From CAWAQA01 sp963784065 (GTDB lineage: Bacteria; Acidobacteriota; Vicinamibacteria; Vicinamibacterales; UBA2999), in NCBI GenBank assembly GCA_963784065.1, contig CAWAQA010000005.1:310001-374000 (forward strand): a stretch of DNA of 64,000 nucleotides. Direction: 5' to 3'. The position numbers and the translations under genes are program-made. Positions 35,970-48,004 of the stretch are shown here, piece by piece. Under the pieces are notes generated by a model. That model was not told where the DNA came from. It saw nothing but the letters and a program-made list of their open reading frames with translations, and ran no database searches. Numbering within the stretch: position 1 is the first letter of the stretch; every line of letters starts with the position of its first letter.

Positions 35970-36047
35970 CGGAGTTTGCTCACGGGCGCGTCGCCTGCCG
36001 TCAACGGGCGCTCGGAGCCGCGCACGGCTGGCGGATCCATCGGGGTC

Positions 36048-37088
36048 TCATTTCAGGTTGGTATAGCTGACCGACGGCAGCGTCGCCCGGCGTGATTTCG
36101 CCGATCACGCGCGCGGCGCCGCCACCGCGGGCGGCGAGCTCATCGACCAGCCGTTTCCGCATCGATCCCGCGCGGTGACAATGATGAGACCGATGCCCAT
36201 GTTGAACGTGCGGAGCATATCGTCCGCGGCCACCTCGCCGGCCTGCTGGAGCCACCGGAACAGCGGCGGCACGGTCCACGACGCGGCATCGACCACAGCC
36301 GCCGTTCCCGGCGGCAGAATCCGTGGCAGGTTGTCGGTGATTCCGCCGCCCGTGATATGCGCCATTCCCTTGATGCGGCCGCCATCAAGCAGCGGCCGCA
36401 CGATTGACAGGTACGACCGGTGCGGCTCGAGCAACGCGTCTCCAACGGTCGTACCCAGCTCGGAGCACCCGATTGTCTACATCAAGCCCGAGCCGATCGA
36501 ACACGATGCGCCGCGCCAGCGAATAGCCGTTGGTATGGAGCCCCGACGAGGGCACGCCGACCAGCACATCTCCCGCCGCGATCGTCTTCCCATCCAACAG
36601 ACGCTCCCGATCGACCACACCCACGATGAAGCCGGCAATGTCGTACTCGCCGTCGGCGTAGAAGCCCGGCATCTCCGCCGTCTCGCCGCCCAGCAGCGCG
36701 CACCCGTTGTCGCGGCACGCCGCCGCCATGCCGCCCACGATCCTGCCGCCACCGCCGGCGCCAACCGCCCGGTCGCGAGATAGTCCATGAAGAAGAGCGG
36801 CTCCGCGCCCTGCACCAGGATGTCGTTGACGCAGTGGTTCACGAGATCGACGCCAACGGTCGTGTGACGGTTCGCCATGAAGGCGACCTTCAACTTGGTG
36901 CCGACGCCGTCGGCGCTCGACACCAGCACCGGCGTCCGGTGGCGGCCCGGCTCCAGCTGGAACAGCCCGCCAAACGATCCGATGTCAGAGAGGACGCCTG
37001 GGGTGAAAGTCGAACGGGCGAGGCCGCGAATCCTGCGGACAGTTTCATTGCCGGCGTCGATGTCGACGCCCGAGCCCTTGTAATCCAT
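36048..37088 (-). CDS. purM: Phosphoribosylformylglycinamidine cyclo-ligase, frame breaks
   Basis: PurM closes the imidazole ring (AIR synthesis). It begins MDYKGSGVDIDAGNETVRRI, has SADGVGTKLKVAF, DLVNHCVNDILVQGAEPLF, ALLGGETAEMPGFYADGEYD, SSGLHTNGYSLARRI, HITGGGITDNLPRILP and FNMGIGLIIV, and ends VSYTNLK with TGA at 36048. Four breaks are inferred; the one near 36745 and one near 36172 need a missing base or two extra bases, the others one extra base. About 346 residues, normal for the family. Confidence 0.93.
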
Positions 37089-37120
37089 CTAGCGGACCGC
37101 CCGGAATGATTGAGTAGGAG

Positions 37121-38277
37121 TCAGAATTCCAGTTTGTCGATGAGGGCGGCGATGCGGGTACGGGTCGGGGACCCCTCGGACGCACTCCAGTATGCTGCCC
37201 GCGCCGCCGCGAAGAACTGCTCCTCGGCGAAATCTTCCTCGAGCCGTTCGAAGCCGTCGCGGAGCAGCGTGTACGCAGACTCGCGTGCGGCTTCATCGCC
37301 GATCGCATCGAGCCACGCGAGCATCGGATCGGGGACGCGCACGGCGACAGCGGACAGCGCGATCGCGGCCGCGTCGCGAATGCCCGGAGTGGAAGACTGA
37401 GCCAAACTCGCGAGTGCCGTGATGGCCGACGGCTCGGGCTTCGCCGCGATCGCACCGAGCGCCGCAATGGCCGCGCGCGCCGGCTGCGAGCTCGCGCGAG
37501 GATCCGCGGCACTCTCCACTAACGTTTTCACGCTCCCTTGGCAATCCGTGCCCAGCATGCACTGCGCGGCCTGCATGCTGGCGCCAAGCTCCGGCCCCTG
37601 CGGCGAGATCGAGGCCAGCGTCTCGGTCGCACGCGCGCCGCCAATTCGTCCCAGCGCCAGCACCGCATCATCCTGGATCGGACCGTCGAGCTTCGCTGCG
37701 GCGGCGATGGTCTCCACGGCATAGGCGGCCCGGCGCTCGCCGAGCGCTTCGATGACGCCGATGCGGAAAAAGTCGAGCCCTCGGCCGGCTTCGGCAATCA
37801 AGCGCGCGCTGCACCTGCAGGTCGTTTCCGAGAGCAGCCAGCGCGGATATGAGCGCGGGCCTGACGAACTCCGCTTGCTCGGCCTGTAGCACGGCCAGCA
37901 GCGCGGACGACATGGCGGGCTCCGGGTGCGCCGCGAACCAGCGGTACGTCACCTCTCGCACGCGATCGTTGCGATCGCGCATGAAACTCTTCATCAGGTC
38001 GGGCGTCTTCCGGTCGTTGAATGACGTCACCAGCACGAGAGCGCGGTAGCGTACGAACTCGTCGCGGTGCGTGCGCGCAGCCTCGACCAAGGCAGGGACA
38101 GCCTGGGCCCCGGGCACGCGTCTGATCGAGCGCGCGGCGTTCATGCGGGTGGCATAGTCGAAGTTGCCGAGCCGGTCGATGGCGCCCTTGAGGTCGGGCG
38201 GCGACGGCTGCTGCGCGGCGGCGGTCAGGACCGTCGCGAGGGTCACGCGCGAGGGCGAGCGCAAAGCGTCGGGACAC
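37121..38277 (-). CDS. HEAT-repeat protein with signal peptide, inside the pur operon
   Basis: After a short hydrophobic leader (MSRRFALALA...VTLATVLTAAAQ) the protein consists of repeated two-helix units, for example AVPALVEAARTHRDEFVRYR, TPDLMKSFMRDRNDRVREV, ETIAAAAKLDGPIQDDAVL and AIAALGAIAAKPEPSAITAL, typical of HEAT or PBS-lyase-like repeats used for protein binding. Likely exported. Extra bases near 38247 and 37800. It sits 4 bases after purF and 32 before purM, so it is co-transcribed with purine genes, though no role in that pathway is evident. Confidence 0.75.
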
Positions 38278-38281
38278 GGTC

Positions 38282-39754
38282 TCAGCTGACGACGGGATCC
38301 TTCATCAACACCGGTTCCGCAGCTCCCTCAGAGTCGCGGGCCGGACTATCGGTGTTCAGCTTCAGCGCGAGTTGCAAATACGCGGTCTCGTCGCGCGGGA
38401 ACGCCACAGGATACACCCCCGTATAGCACGACGTGCAGTACTTCGACCGGCCGCCGGTGACGGCGCCCATGAGCCCGTCGAGGCTGAGATAGGCGACGCT
38501 GTCGGCATCGAGGTACTTGCGAATTTCCTCGAGAGTGTGCGTGGCGGCGATGAGTTCGGAGCGCCGCGGTGTGTCCACTCCGTAGAAACATGGCGAGATC
38601 GTCGGCGGGCAACTGATGCGCATGTGCACTTCGCGCGCACCCGAACTGCGGACCATGCGCACGATCTTGCGGCTGGTCGTTCCGCGGACGATCGAGTCGT
38701 CCACGAGCACGACGCGTTTGCCTTCGATGATGCTGCGAACCGGGTTGAGCTTCACCTTCACGCCGAAGTGGCGGATCGACTGCTGCGGCTGTATGAACGT
38801 GCGGCCCACGTAGTGGTTGCGAATCAGGCCCATGCGCATCGGGATGCCGGAGGCATCGGCGAATCCTACCGCCGCGCACACGCCGGAGTCGGGAATGGGC
38901 ACGATCACGTCGGCCTCGATCGGCGCTTCCCTCGCGAGACGGCGGCCGAGGTCGGTGCGAACCTCGTTGACGCTTTCGCCGAACACGTAACTATCGGGAC
39001 GTGCGAAATATACGTGCTCGAACACGCACTGCGAGGAGGGGGCGGGCGCGTACGGCTTGATCGACTTCAAGCCGTTCTTGCTGGCGACGACGACCTCGCC
39101 CGGCTCGACGTCGCGGACGTAGCTGGCGCCAATCAGGTCGAGCGCGCAGGTCTCGGAACAGATCACCCAGGCGTCCGCGAGCTTGCCGATGGCCAGCGGC
39201 CGGAAGCCATGCGGGTCGCGCGCACCGATCACCTTGTCCTTCGTCATCATGACGAACGAGAATGCGCCGCGCACCTGCGAGATGGCGTCGATGATCGCCG
39301 CCTCGGCGCCATCTTCCCGCGACCGGGCGAAAAGGTGGACGACGACCTCGGTATCGCTGTTCGTCTGGAAGATCGCGCCCTGACCGACCAGCTGATCCTT
39401 CAATTCGCCGGCGTTCACGAGATTGCCGTTGTGGCAAATCGCAAACTGCCCGTGCATGCTGTCCACGACAATGGGCTGGGCGTTGGCCACCTTGCTTTCG
39501 CCCGCGGTCGAGTAGCGGACGTGGCCGGCGGCCAGGTAACCGGGCAACGCGCTGAGCGTGTCGGCGTTGAACGCTTCGTTGACGTATCCCATCGCCTTCG
39601 AGTGGCGAATGTGGACACCGTCAGACGCGGCGATGCCGGCGCTTTCCTGTCCGCGATGCTGCAGCGCGTACAGCCCGAGGTAGGTGAGGTTCGCGGCCTC
39701 CGGATGACCGAAGATCCCGAACACGCCGCATTCATCCTTGAATTTGTCGAACAT
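38282..39754 (-). CDS. purF: Amidophosphoribosyltransferase
   Basis: First step of purine synthesis (PRPP plus glutamine to phosphoribosylamine). The start MFDKFKDECGVFGIFG gives an eight-residue propeptide before the nucleophile Cys9, as in the B. subtilis-type enzyme. Cysteines in SSQCVFEH, RISCPP and YCTSCYTG fit the ligands of that type's 4Fe-4S cluster, and VVLVDDSIVRGTTS is the PRPP loop. The frame is intact; a longer form from 39802 is possible but would lose the propeptide logic. It follows purL after 126 bases. Confidence 0.96.
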   Translation of the reverse strand: MFDKFKDECGVFGIFGHPEAANLTYLGLYALQHRGQESAGIAASDGVHIRHSKAMGYVNEAFNADTLSALPGYLAAGHVRYSTAGESKVANAQPIVVDSMHGQFAICHNGNLVNAGELKDQLVGQGAIFQTNSDTEVVVHLFARSREDGAEAAIIDAISQVRGAFSFVMMTKDKVIGARDPHGFRPLAIGKLADAWVICSETCALDLIGASYVRDVEPGEVVVASKNGLKSIKPYAPAPSSQCVFEHVYFARPDSYVFGESVNEVRTDLGRRLAREAPIEADVIVPIPDSGVCAAVGFADASGIPMRMGLIRNHYVGRTFIQPQQSIRHFGVKVKLNPVRSIIEGKRVVLVDDSIVRGTTSRKIVRMVRSSGAREVHMRISCPPTISPCFYGVDTPRRSELIAATHTLEEIRKYLDADSVAYLSLDGLMGAVTGGRSKYCTSCYTGVYPVAFPRDETAYLQLALKLNTDSPARDSEGAAEPVLMKDPVVS

Positions 39755-39880
39755 CGAGCCCCTAGAGGTGTATCGCTCCCGAATCAGGACCGGCCGCGCC
39801 ATTGTCGCAGCGGAAACTCGCGGTCGAAAGCTCGTTGCGACTGGTACTCATTCAGCTGATGAGACCACTAGTGTACGGCC

Positions 39881-42119
<2,239 letters not shown>

Positions 42120-42123
<4 letters not shown>

Positions 42124-42833
42124 CGGCTGATGGCGAATGCTCCTTCGGTTACGGCCTTCAGTGCCGACTCGAACATGATCAAGCCATCGGCGCTGCCAAT
42201 GGCAAGCTCGCAGGCCCGTTCCGGGTGCGGCATCAGGCCGACAACGTTGCGTGTGTCGTTACAGAGCCCGGCAATGTTGTTGGCAGACCCGTTCGGGTTC
42301 GCCTCCGGCGTCACCGCGCCATCGGCGGCCGTGTAACGGAACACGACCTGGCGGTTCTTCTCGAGCCGCGCGAGGACGTCGGGCTCGGCGTAGTAGTTGC
42401 CCTCGCCGTGCGCGATCGGCATCCGCAACACCCGGCCGGGTGCGCTGGCGAGCGTGAACGGGGTGTCGGTCTGCTCGACCTTCACGTGCACGTGCTGGCA
42501 CTGGAATCTCACGCTGCGGTTGCGGAGCATCGCCCCGGGCAGCAACCCTGCTTCGAGCAGCACCTGAAACCCGTTGCAGATGCCCAGCACCGGCCCGCCG
42601 GCTGCGGCAAACGTCCTGACTTCCTGCATGATCGGCGAGAAGCGGGCGATCGCGCCGGTGCGGAGGTAATCGCCGTGCGCGAACCCGCCCGGCAGGATCA
42701 CGACGTCGGCGCCGCCAAGGCTCGTGTCCTTGTGCCACACGAACTCGGCTTCCTGCCCGAGGACATGCTTCACGGCGTAATGCGCATCGTGATCGGAGTT
42801 GGAACCAGGAAAGACGACGACGGCAAACTTCAT
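42120..42833 (-). CDS. purQ: FGAM synthase glutaminase subunit
   Basis: Intact class I glutamine amidotransferase of 237 residues. MKFAVVVFPGSNSDHDAHYA starts it; the nucleophile is Cys in LGICNGFQVLLEAGLL and the His/Glu pair is in LMPHPERACE. It supplies ammonia to PurL through the PurS-bridged complex. Overlaps purS and purL by four bases each. Confidence 0.97.
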
Positions 42834-43066
42834 AGCTCTATCCGGTAGCTCTCGATGACCGGGTTGGACAGCAGCTTGTCCGCGGCCTCGGCCGCGAGGC
42901 GGCGGGCCTCTTCTTCGCTCGTCACGTCGATGTCGAGCTCGAAGTACTTGCCCTGGCGGACGTCCTTCACGGCAGCGTAACCGAGCGTGTGGAGCGCCTC
43001 GGTCACCGTCGTGCCCTGGGGATCGAAGACGGACGGCTTCAGCGTGACGAACACGCGTGCGCGCAT
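42830..43066 (-). CDS. purS: FGAM synthase subunit PurS
   Basis: A 78-residue protein, MRARVFVTLKPSVFDPQGTT, with the family segment VRQGKYFELDIDV. PurS joins PurQ and PurL and helps channel ammonia. Its start overlaps the purB stop by one base and its end overlaps purQ by four. Confidence 0.95.
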   Translation of the reverse strand: MRARVFVTLKPSVFDPQGTTVTEALHTLGYAAVKDVRQGKYFELDIDVTSEEEARRLAAEAADKLLSNPVIESYRIEL

Positions 43067-44370
43067 CAGGCGGCTACCTCTTGAAAGACCCGCTCGAAGA
43101 CATGGTCAACGTGCTTCAACTGGTCGCCGAGATCGAAGGCGCGTTCGATCTCGCCCGGCGACAACACCCTCGCGACATCGGGATCGGCCAGCAGCAGCGC
43201 CTTGAAATCGCGCTGCTCGTGGAACGATCGCATCGCGTTGCGCTGCACCCACTCGTAGGCCTGCTCGCGTGAGACCCCGCGTCGCGTCAGCTCCAGCAGC
43301 ACCGTCCCGGAGAAGACGACGCCGCGCGACCGCGCGAGGTTCTCCCGCATCCGTTCGGGATAGACCACCAGGCCCGCCACGATCCGGGTGAACCGGCGCA
43401 GCATGTGATCGAGCGCGATGAAGCTGTCGGGCAGGATGACGCGCTCGACCGAGGAATGCGAGATGTCGCGCTCGTGCCAGAGCGCGTTGTTCTCGAACGC
43501 GGCGCCCGCGTTCGCGCGGAGCAGCCGCGCCATGCCGACGATCTGCTCGCAGCCGATTGGATTGCGCTTGTGCGGCATGGCCGACGAGCCCTTCTGGCCC
43601 GTGGCGAACGGCTCTTCGACCTCGCCGATTTCCGTTTTCTGCAGACCGCGGATCTCGAGCGCGAACTTCTCCAGCGACGACCCGGTAATGGCCAGGGCCG
43701 ACAACAGCTCGGCATGACGATCGCGCTGGATGACCTGCGACGCGACGGGCGCCGGCTCGAGGCCGAGCGAGCGGCAGACGTCGGCTTCGATCGCCGGCGG
43801 CAGATGGGCGAACGTACCGACAGCGCCCGACAACTTGCCGACCGCAATCGACTCCCGCGCGTGACGCAGGCGCGTGACATCGCGCGTCAGCTCCGCATAC
43901 CAGAGCGCGAGCTTCAGGCCGAACGTCATCGGCTCGGCGTGCACGCCGTGCGTGCGGCCGATCATGGGGGTCCGGCGGTGTTCCTCGGCCCGCACACGCA
44001 CGGCGTGCATGAGCCCGTCGAGATCCTTGAGCAGGACGTCGCAGGCCTCGCGCATCTGCAGCGCCTGCGCGGTGTCTATGACGTCGGATGAGGTGAGGCC
44101 GAAGTGGAGCCACCGGGCTGCCGGGCCAACATGCTCGGCAACCGCGGTGGTGAACGCGATTACGTCGTGCTGAGTGACCTGCTCGATCTGCTCGATGCGG
44201 GCGATGTCGAAGGCGGCGCGCTCCCGAATCTCGCGCGCGGCCTCGGCGGGGACGATCCCCGAACGGGCCATCGCGTCGACCGCGGCGATTTCCACCTGAA
44301 GCCAGGTGTCGTATTTCCGCTGGTCGCTCCAGATGCGACCCATCTCGGGGCTCGTGTACCGCGCGATCAT
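43066..44370 (-). CDS. purB: Adenylosuccinate lyase
   Basis: Acts twice in purine synthesis (SAICAR and adenylosuccinate cleavage). Intact, 434 residues, MIARYTSPEMGRIWSDQRKY, with HFGLTSSDVIDTAQ, MIGRTHGVHAEPMTFGLK (catalytic His region) and the family signature GSSAMPHKRNPIGCE. It overlaps the M16 peptidase stop by four bases upstream and purS downstream, so the purine genes are translated as a tight unit. Confidence 0.97.
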   Translation of the reverse strand: MIARYTSPEMGRIWSDQRKYDTWLQVEIAAVDAMARSGIVPAEAAREIRERAAFDIARIEQIEQVTQHDVIAFTTAVAEHVGPAARWLHFGLTSSDVIDTAQALQMREACDVLLKDLDGLMHAVRVRAEEHRRTPMIGRTHGVHAEPMTFGLKLALWYAELTRDVTRLRHARESIAVGKLSGAVGTFAHLPPAIEADVCRSLGLEPAPVASQVIQRDRHAELLSALAITGSSLEKFALEIRGLQKTEIGEVEEPFATGQKGSSAMPHKRNPIGCEQIVGMARLLRANAGAAFENNALWHERDISHSSVERVILPDSFIALDHMLRRFTRIVAGLVVYPERMRENLARSRGVVFSGTVLLELTRRGVSREQAYEWVQRNAMRSFHEQRDFKALLLADPDVARVLSPGEIERAFDLGDQLKHVDHVFERVFQEVAA

Positions 44371-45707
44371 CCGAGTGCGAGACGCTCCGGGGGAAGCTGC
44401 AGTCCGTTCACGTTGCCGAGCACCGTCGCGGCGAGGGCGCCGTTCGCGAACAGGTCGCGCCCCACGCGCGCGATGTCGGCAATCGACACGCGCTCGACGC
44501 CTTCAAGCGTCTCGTCGAGCCCGAACTGGCGATCGAAGTAGATCTCCTGGCGCGCGAGGTGCGACATGCGGCTCGAGGTGCTCTCGAGGTTCAGCATGAG
44601 GCTGCCCTTGAGGTGATCCTTGGCGCGCTGAAGCTCGGACTCCGGCAGCGGCTCGTCCTTCATCCGCCGCAACTCGCCAATGACGACGTCGATCAACTCG
44701 CCCACGGCATCGTTGGCGCACCCAGCATAAATGGTCATCGAGCCGGCGTCGCGATACGCGCTCAGGCCGCTGAAGACGGCGTAGGCGAGGCCGCGCTTCT
44801 CGCGGACGTTCTGGAACAGCCGAGAGCTCATCGATCCGCCGAGGATGGTGTTGAGGACGTAGCTCGAATACCGGTCCGCGTGATCCTGCTGGTAGCCCGG
44901 CGTTCCCAGGCAGACGTGGCTCTGCTCGAGCTCCTTGTTACGAATGACGATCTTCGGAATCACCCGCGGCGGCGCGTCGGCGAGCGGCTCGCTCGTGAGC
45001 GGCACACCATCGAAGGCCCGCGCCACGAGGTCACGAACCTTCTCGTGCTCGATGTTTCCGGTCGCCGCGATGATCAGGTTCGGGGCGCTGTAGGCGCCCG
45101 TGAAATAGTGACGAAGGCCATCCGCCGTGAGCGATTCGACCGTCTCTTTCGTGCCGAGGATCGGGCGGCCCAGCGGGTGGTTGGCCCAGAAGTTCTCGGT
45201 GAACAGCTCATGGACGAGGTCGTCGGGGGTATCCTCGACCATCTTGATCTCTTCGAGGACCACCTTCTTCTCACGCTCGATATCGTCGCGGCTGAACGCC
45301 GGCCGCATCACGATGTCGGCGAGCACGTCGACCGCCAGCGGGAGGTGCTCGTCGAGGACCTTGATGTAGTAGCTGGCGTATTCCTTGGCGGTAAACGCGT
45401 CCATCTGGCCGCCAATCGAGTCGATCGCCTGCGCGATGTCCTCGGCGGTCCTGGTGGAGGTTCCCTTGAAGAGCATGTGCTCGACGAAGTGGGCGATGCC
45501 GCTCTGCTCCTGCGGTTCATGACGGGAACCGCGGGCGAGCCACACGCCGATACTTACGGATCGCACATGGGGCATCCGCTCGGTGAGGAGACGAAGCCCA
45601 TTGGGGAGCACGTCGCGGACGATTGCTGATTGCGTCACGGATGCGTTTGGGATCAGCGGTTGCCGGGCCGCGCCTGCCATCGATTCCGCGCACGTCGTAC
45701 GCCGCAA
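44367..45707 (-). CDS. M16-family zinc peptidase
   Basis: A processing-peptidase-like protein with NGLRLLTERMPHVRSVSI, the inverted zinc motif HFVEH in SGIAHFVEHMLFKGT, EYASYYIKVLDEHLPLAVDV, and the second-domain VNxREKRGL-type segment FQNVREKRGLAYAVFS. Intact, up to 446 residues; the GTG at 45638 (MTQSAIVRDVLPNGL) is an alternative start that fits family length better. It leads the pur operon. Such M16 proteins are often placed with unrelated housekeeping genes; the substrate is unknown. Confidence 0.9.
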   Translation of the reverse strand: MRRTTCAESMAGAARQPLIPNASVTQSAIVRDVLPNGLRLLTERMPHVRSVSIGVWLARGSRHEPQEQSGIAHFVEHMLFKGTSTRTAEDIAQAIDSIGGQMDAFTAKEYASYYIKVLDEHLPLAVDVLADIVMRPAFSRDDIEREKKVVLEEIKMVEDTPDDLVHELFTENFWANHPLGRPILGTKETVESLTADGLRHYFTGAYSAPNLIIAATGNIEHEKVRDLVARAFDGVPLTSEPLADAPPRVIPKIVIRNKELEQSHVCLGTPGYQQDHADRYSSYVLNTILGGSMSSRLFQNVREKRGLAYAVFSGLSAYRDAGSMTIYAGCANDAVGELIDVVIGELRRMKDEPLPESELQRAKDHLKGSLMLNLESTSSRMSHLARQEIYFDRQFGLDETLEGVERVSIADIARVGRDLFANGALAATVLGNVNGLQLPPERLALG

Positions 45708-45880
45708 ACCATTGACAGACAGGGGATTAGAAGAACGCGAAAATCATAGCACGCGGCGGATGGCAGTCGCAATGAAAAGAACGTGCTTGGAGGGTTCCGA
45801 AACTCTGCAGAACGCGGCAGTGATGCGGCTTTGCTTGTAGAATCAAAGGCTCGCATCTTGAAGGAAATGCAAGAGATAGC

Positions 45881-46960
45881 ATGGTGACCTCCCTCTTGGA
45901 TCTGGCTGAGCTTGAGTTGCACGAGCTCGAAGCCGCGCTCGACGGGCGTGGGTGCGAGAAGTTCCACGCGCGCCAGCTCTACCGCTGGATCTACAGGCGC
46001 GGGGTGACCGACTTCGCTCGCATGACCGACCTCTCGCGGGCGCTTCGCACCCAACTCGCCGAAGAGTTCGAGGTCAGTACGCCAAGGATCGTCGCTGACG
46101 ATCTCTCCATCGACGGCACTCGAAAGTTCGTGCTCGAGCTCGCAGATACGCGCCGGATCGAGGCGGTATTCATCCCCGACACGCCTTCGATGACGTTCTG
46201 CATCTCGACGCAGGTCGGCTGCGCCATGGCGTGCGGTTTTTGCCTGACCGGGAAGATGGGACTGGTCCGCCACCTCACTGCCGCGGAGATCACCGGCCAG
46301 GTGCGCGTGCTCGCCGGTGCCACCGGCATGCTCGACCATCCGTTCAACATCGTCCTCATGGGAATGGGCGAGCCACTGCACAACTACGACAACACGATGA
46401 AGGCGCTCCGGGTCCTGCACTCGGAGCACGGCCTCGCGATCTCGCCGCGGCGCGTCACCCTCTCGACCGTTGGCATCGTCCCCGGCCTCGAGCGTCTGGC
46501 TGGTGAACCACTGATGCCGAACCTCGCGATCTCGCTGCACGCGACGACCGACGAACAGCGATCCGAGCTCGTGCCGCCGAACCGCAAGTACCCGCTGGCA
46601 GCCATTCTGGACGCGTGCCGGCGGTTCCCGCTCAAGCAGCGGAGCCGGATTACGTTCGAATACGTCATGCTCGCGGGGGTGAACGACACCCCGGAGGATG
46701 CACGGCGGCTCGTGAAGCTGCTCGCGGGCATCAAGGCGAAAGTAAACCTGATCCCGTTGAACCCGGCGCCGGGCATTCCGTATGAACGCCCGTCGGACGA
46801 GCGGGTGGACCGCTTCGCGCAGATTCTCGCCGACCGGCACCTCACCGTGTCGGTGCGCAAGAGCCGCGGCCGGGACATCCGGGCGGCGTGTGGTCAGCTG
46901 ATCGTCGAAGGCGGGACGAAGAAGTCGGCAGCGCAGCAGATGGCGTTGCTCATGAGATAG
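45881..46960 (+). CDS. rlmN: Dual-specificity 23S rRNA/tRNA adenine-C2 methyltransferase
   Basis: Radical-SAM enzyme that methylates A2503 of 23S rRNA and A37 of some tRNAs. Intact, 359 residues. The cluster motif is CAMACGFC, preceded by FCISTQVG; GMGEPLHNYD, SLHATTDEQR and the methyl-carrying cysteine in DIRAACGQL follow. Divergent from the M16 gene (173-base spacer, with a TAGAAT hexamer at 45837 as a possible -10) and convergent with the ParB-like gene. Confidence 0.96.
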   Translation: MVTSLLDLAELELHELEAALDGRGCEKFHARQLYRWIYRRGVTDFARMTDLSRALRTQLAEEFEVSTPRIVADDLSIDGTRKFVLELADTRRIEAVFIPDTPSMTFCISTQVGCAMACGFCLTGKMGLVRHLTAAEITGQVRVLAGATGMLDHPFNIVLMGMGEPLHNYDNTMKALRVLHSEHGLAISPRRVTLSTVGIVPGLERLAGEPLMPNLAISLHATTDEQRSELVPPNRKYPLAAILDACRRFPLKQRSRITFEYVMLAGVNDTPEDARRLVKLLAGIKAKVNLIPLNPAPGIPYERPSDERVDRFAQILADRHLTVSVRKSRGRDIRAACGQLIVEGGTKKSAAQQMALLMR

Positions 46961-47009
46961 CTGGCCGCTGAAGCAGGCCCCGCGTACGTCGCGGATCCGA
47001 TTCTGGGGG

Positions 47010-47029
47010 CCCGGCTTCAGCCGGTCCAT
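47010..47029. repeat. GCCGGCTTCAG-type palindromic repeat
   Basis: CCCGGCTTCAGCCGGTCC lies between the convergent rlmN and ParB-like genes, with a partial inverse (GCCGCTGAAGCAGGCCC) at 46962. Same core as at 15.1 and 58.0 kb. Confidence 0.7.
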
Positions 47030-47032
47030 GAA

Positions 47033-47984
47033 TCACTCTTCTTCCGGCGGCGCGCCGCCCGCTTTCGCGACGTCTTCCTGCTTCACGCGCTCGACGTTGA
47101 ACTTCGCCGCCAGCGCGATCATCCGGTCGATCACCTCGTCGAAATCGAACTCGGTCTCCTTGGAAAACCGGATCGGGTTGATGCGGGCGACGACGAACGG
47201 CTTGAGATACGGGCTGGTCAGCCCTTTCTTCTTCAGCGCCTCCACGACCCTCGCCACGCCATCGTCGAGCTTCAGGATCTTCGCGCCCCGCCGGCCCCGC
47301 TCCTTCAGCGCCTTCGCCATCGGCTCGTCGAGGAAGGCGTCGATTCGGCGCAGGACCGGGTGATACGCGCCGCCGCTCAGGCTGCGCCGTTCTTCGTAGG
47401 CCGCGCCGAGTGTCAGGTACGGGGCCTGTTCGAACTCGAACGCGTAGTCGCTCTCCTGCCCTGCCCTCTGCTCGGCGAGAGCACGCGCCATCCGGATGGT
47501 CTCGAGCGACTTCTCTTTGACGTTGTGGGCCTTCTCGGTATTGAGCGCCAGGATCTTGAACGCGACTTCGGCGTCGGGCACGAGCAGGCCGACTATCGTC
47601 TGAGCGCCGAGCTTCTTCATCGCCTGCAGCCGATGGTTGCCGTTCGGCGTCCAGGTACTGGTCGTCGTGGCGGACAAGCACGACCGGATCGAGGAAGCGG
47701 CCGACCTTCTCAATCACATTCATCAGGCGCTTGACATGGGGCTCCGACGGGTCGCGTTGATACGGCGTCGGCTCGACGCGGTCGATGGGCAGCGCCACGA
47801 GCAGCACGCACGTGCCGCCAAAGGGATCGCTGTACGAACCGAGGACCGCGCCACCGTCCGCCTCGACCTGGGGCGTCAGCGCACGGGCGCGAGGATCGTT
47901 GACGACGGACACCTGCGCCGCAGTGAGACCGATCGATTTCGCCGCTGCCTTCTTCCGCCGCGCGGCCTTCTTCTTCTTGGCCAT
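47033..47984 (-). CDS. ParB/Srx-like nuclease-domain protein
   Basis: Starts with a basic tail MAKKKKAARRKKAAAKSIGL, then a ParB N-terminal domain: LPIDRVEPTPYQRDPSEPHV and the substrate loop NGNHRLQAMKKLGAQTIVG (with the GxHR-type core). One extra base near 47655 lies between them. The C-terminal half is helical and ends KAGGAPPEEE, without an obvious ParB DNA-binding domain. A parA partner is absent, so this is probably not the chromosome-partitioning ParB. About 317 residues. Confidence 0.72.
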
Positions 47985-48004
47985 CGAGAATCGGCGCGGG
48001 CCGC

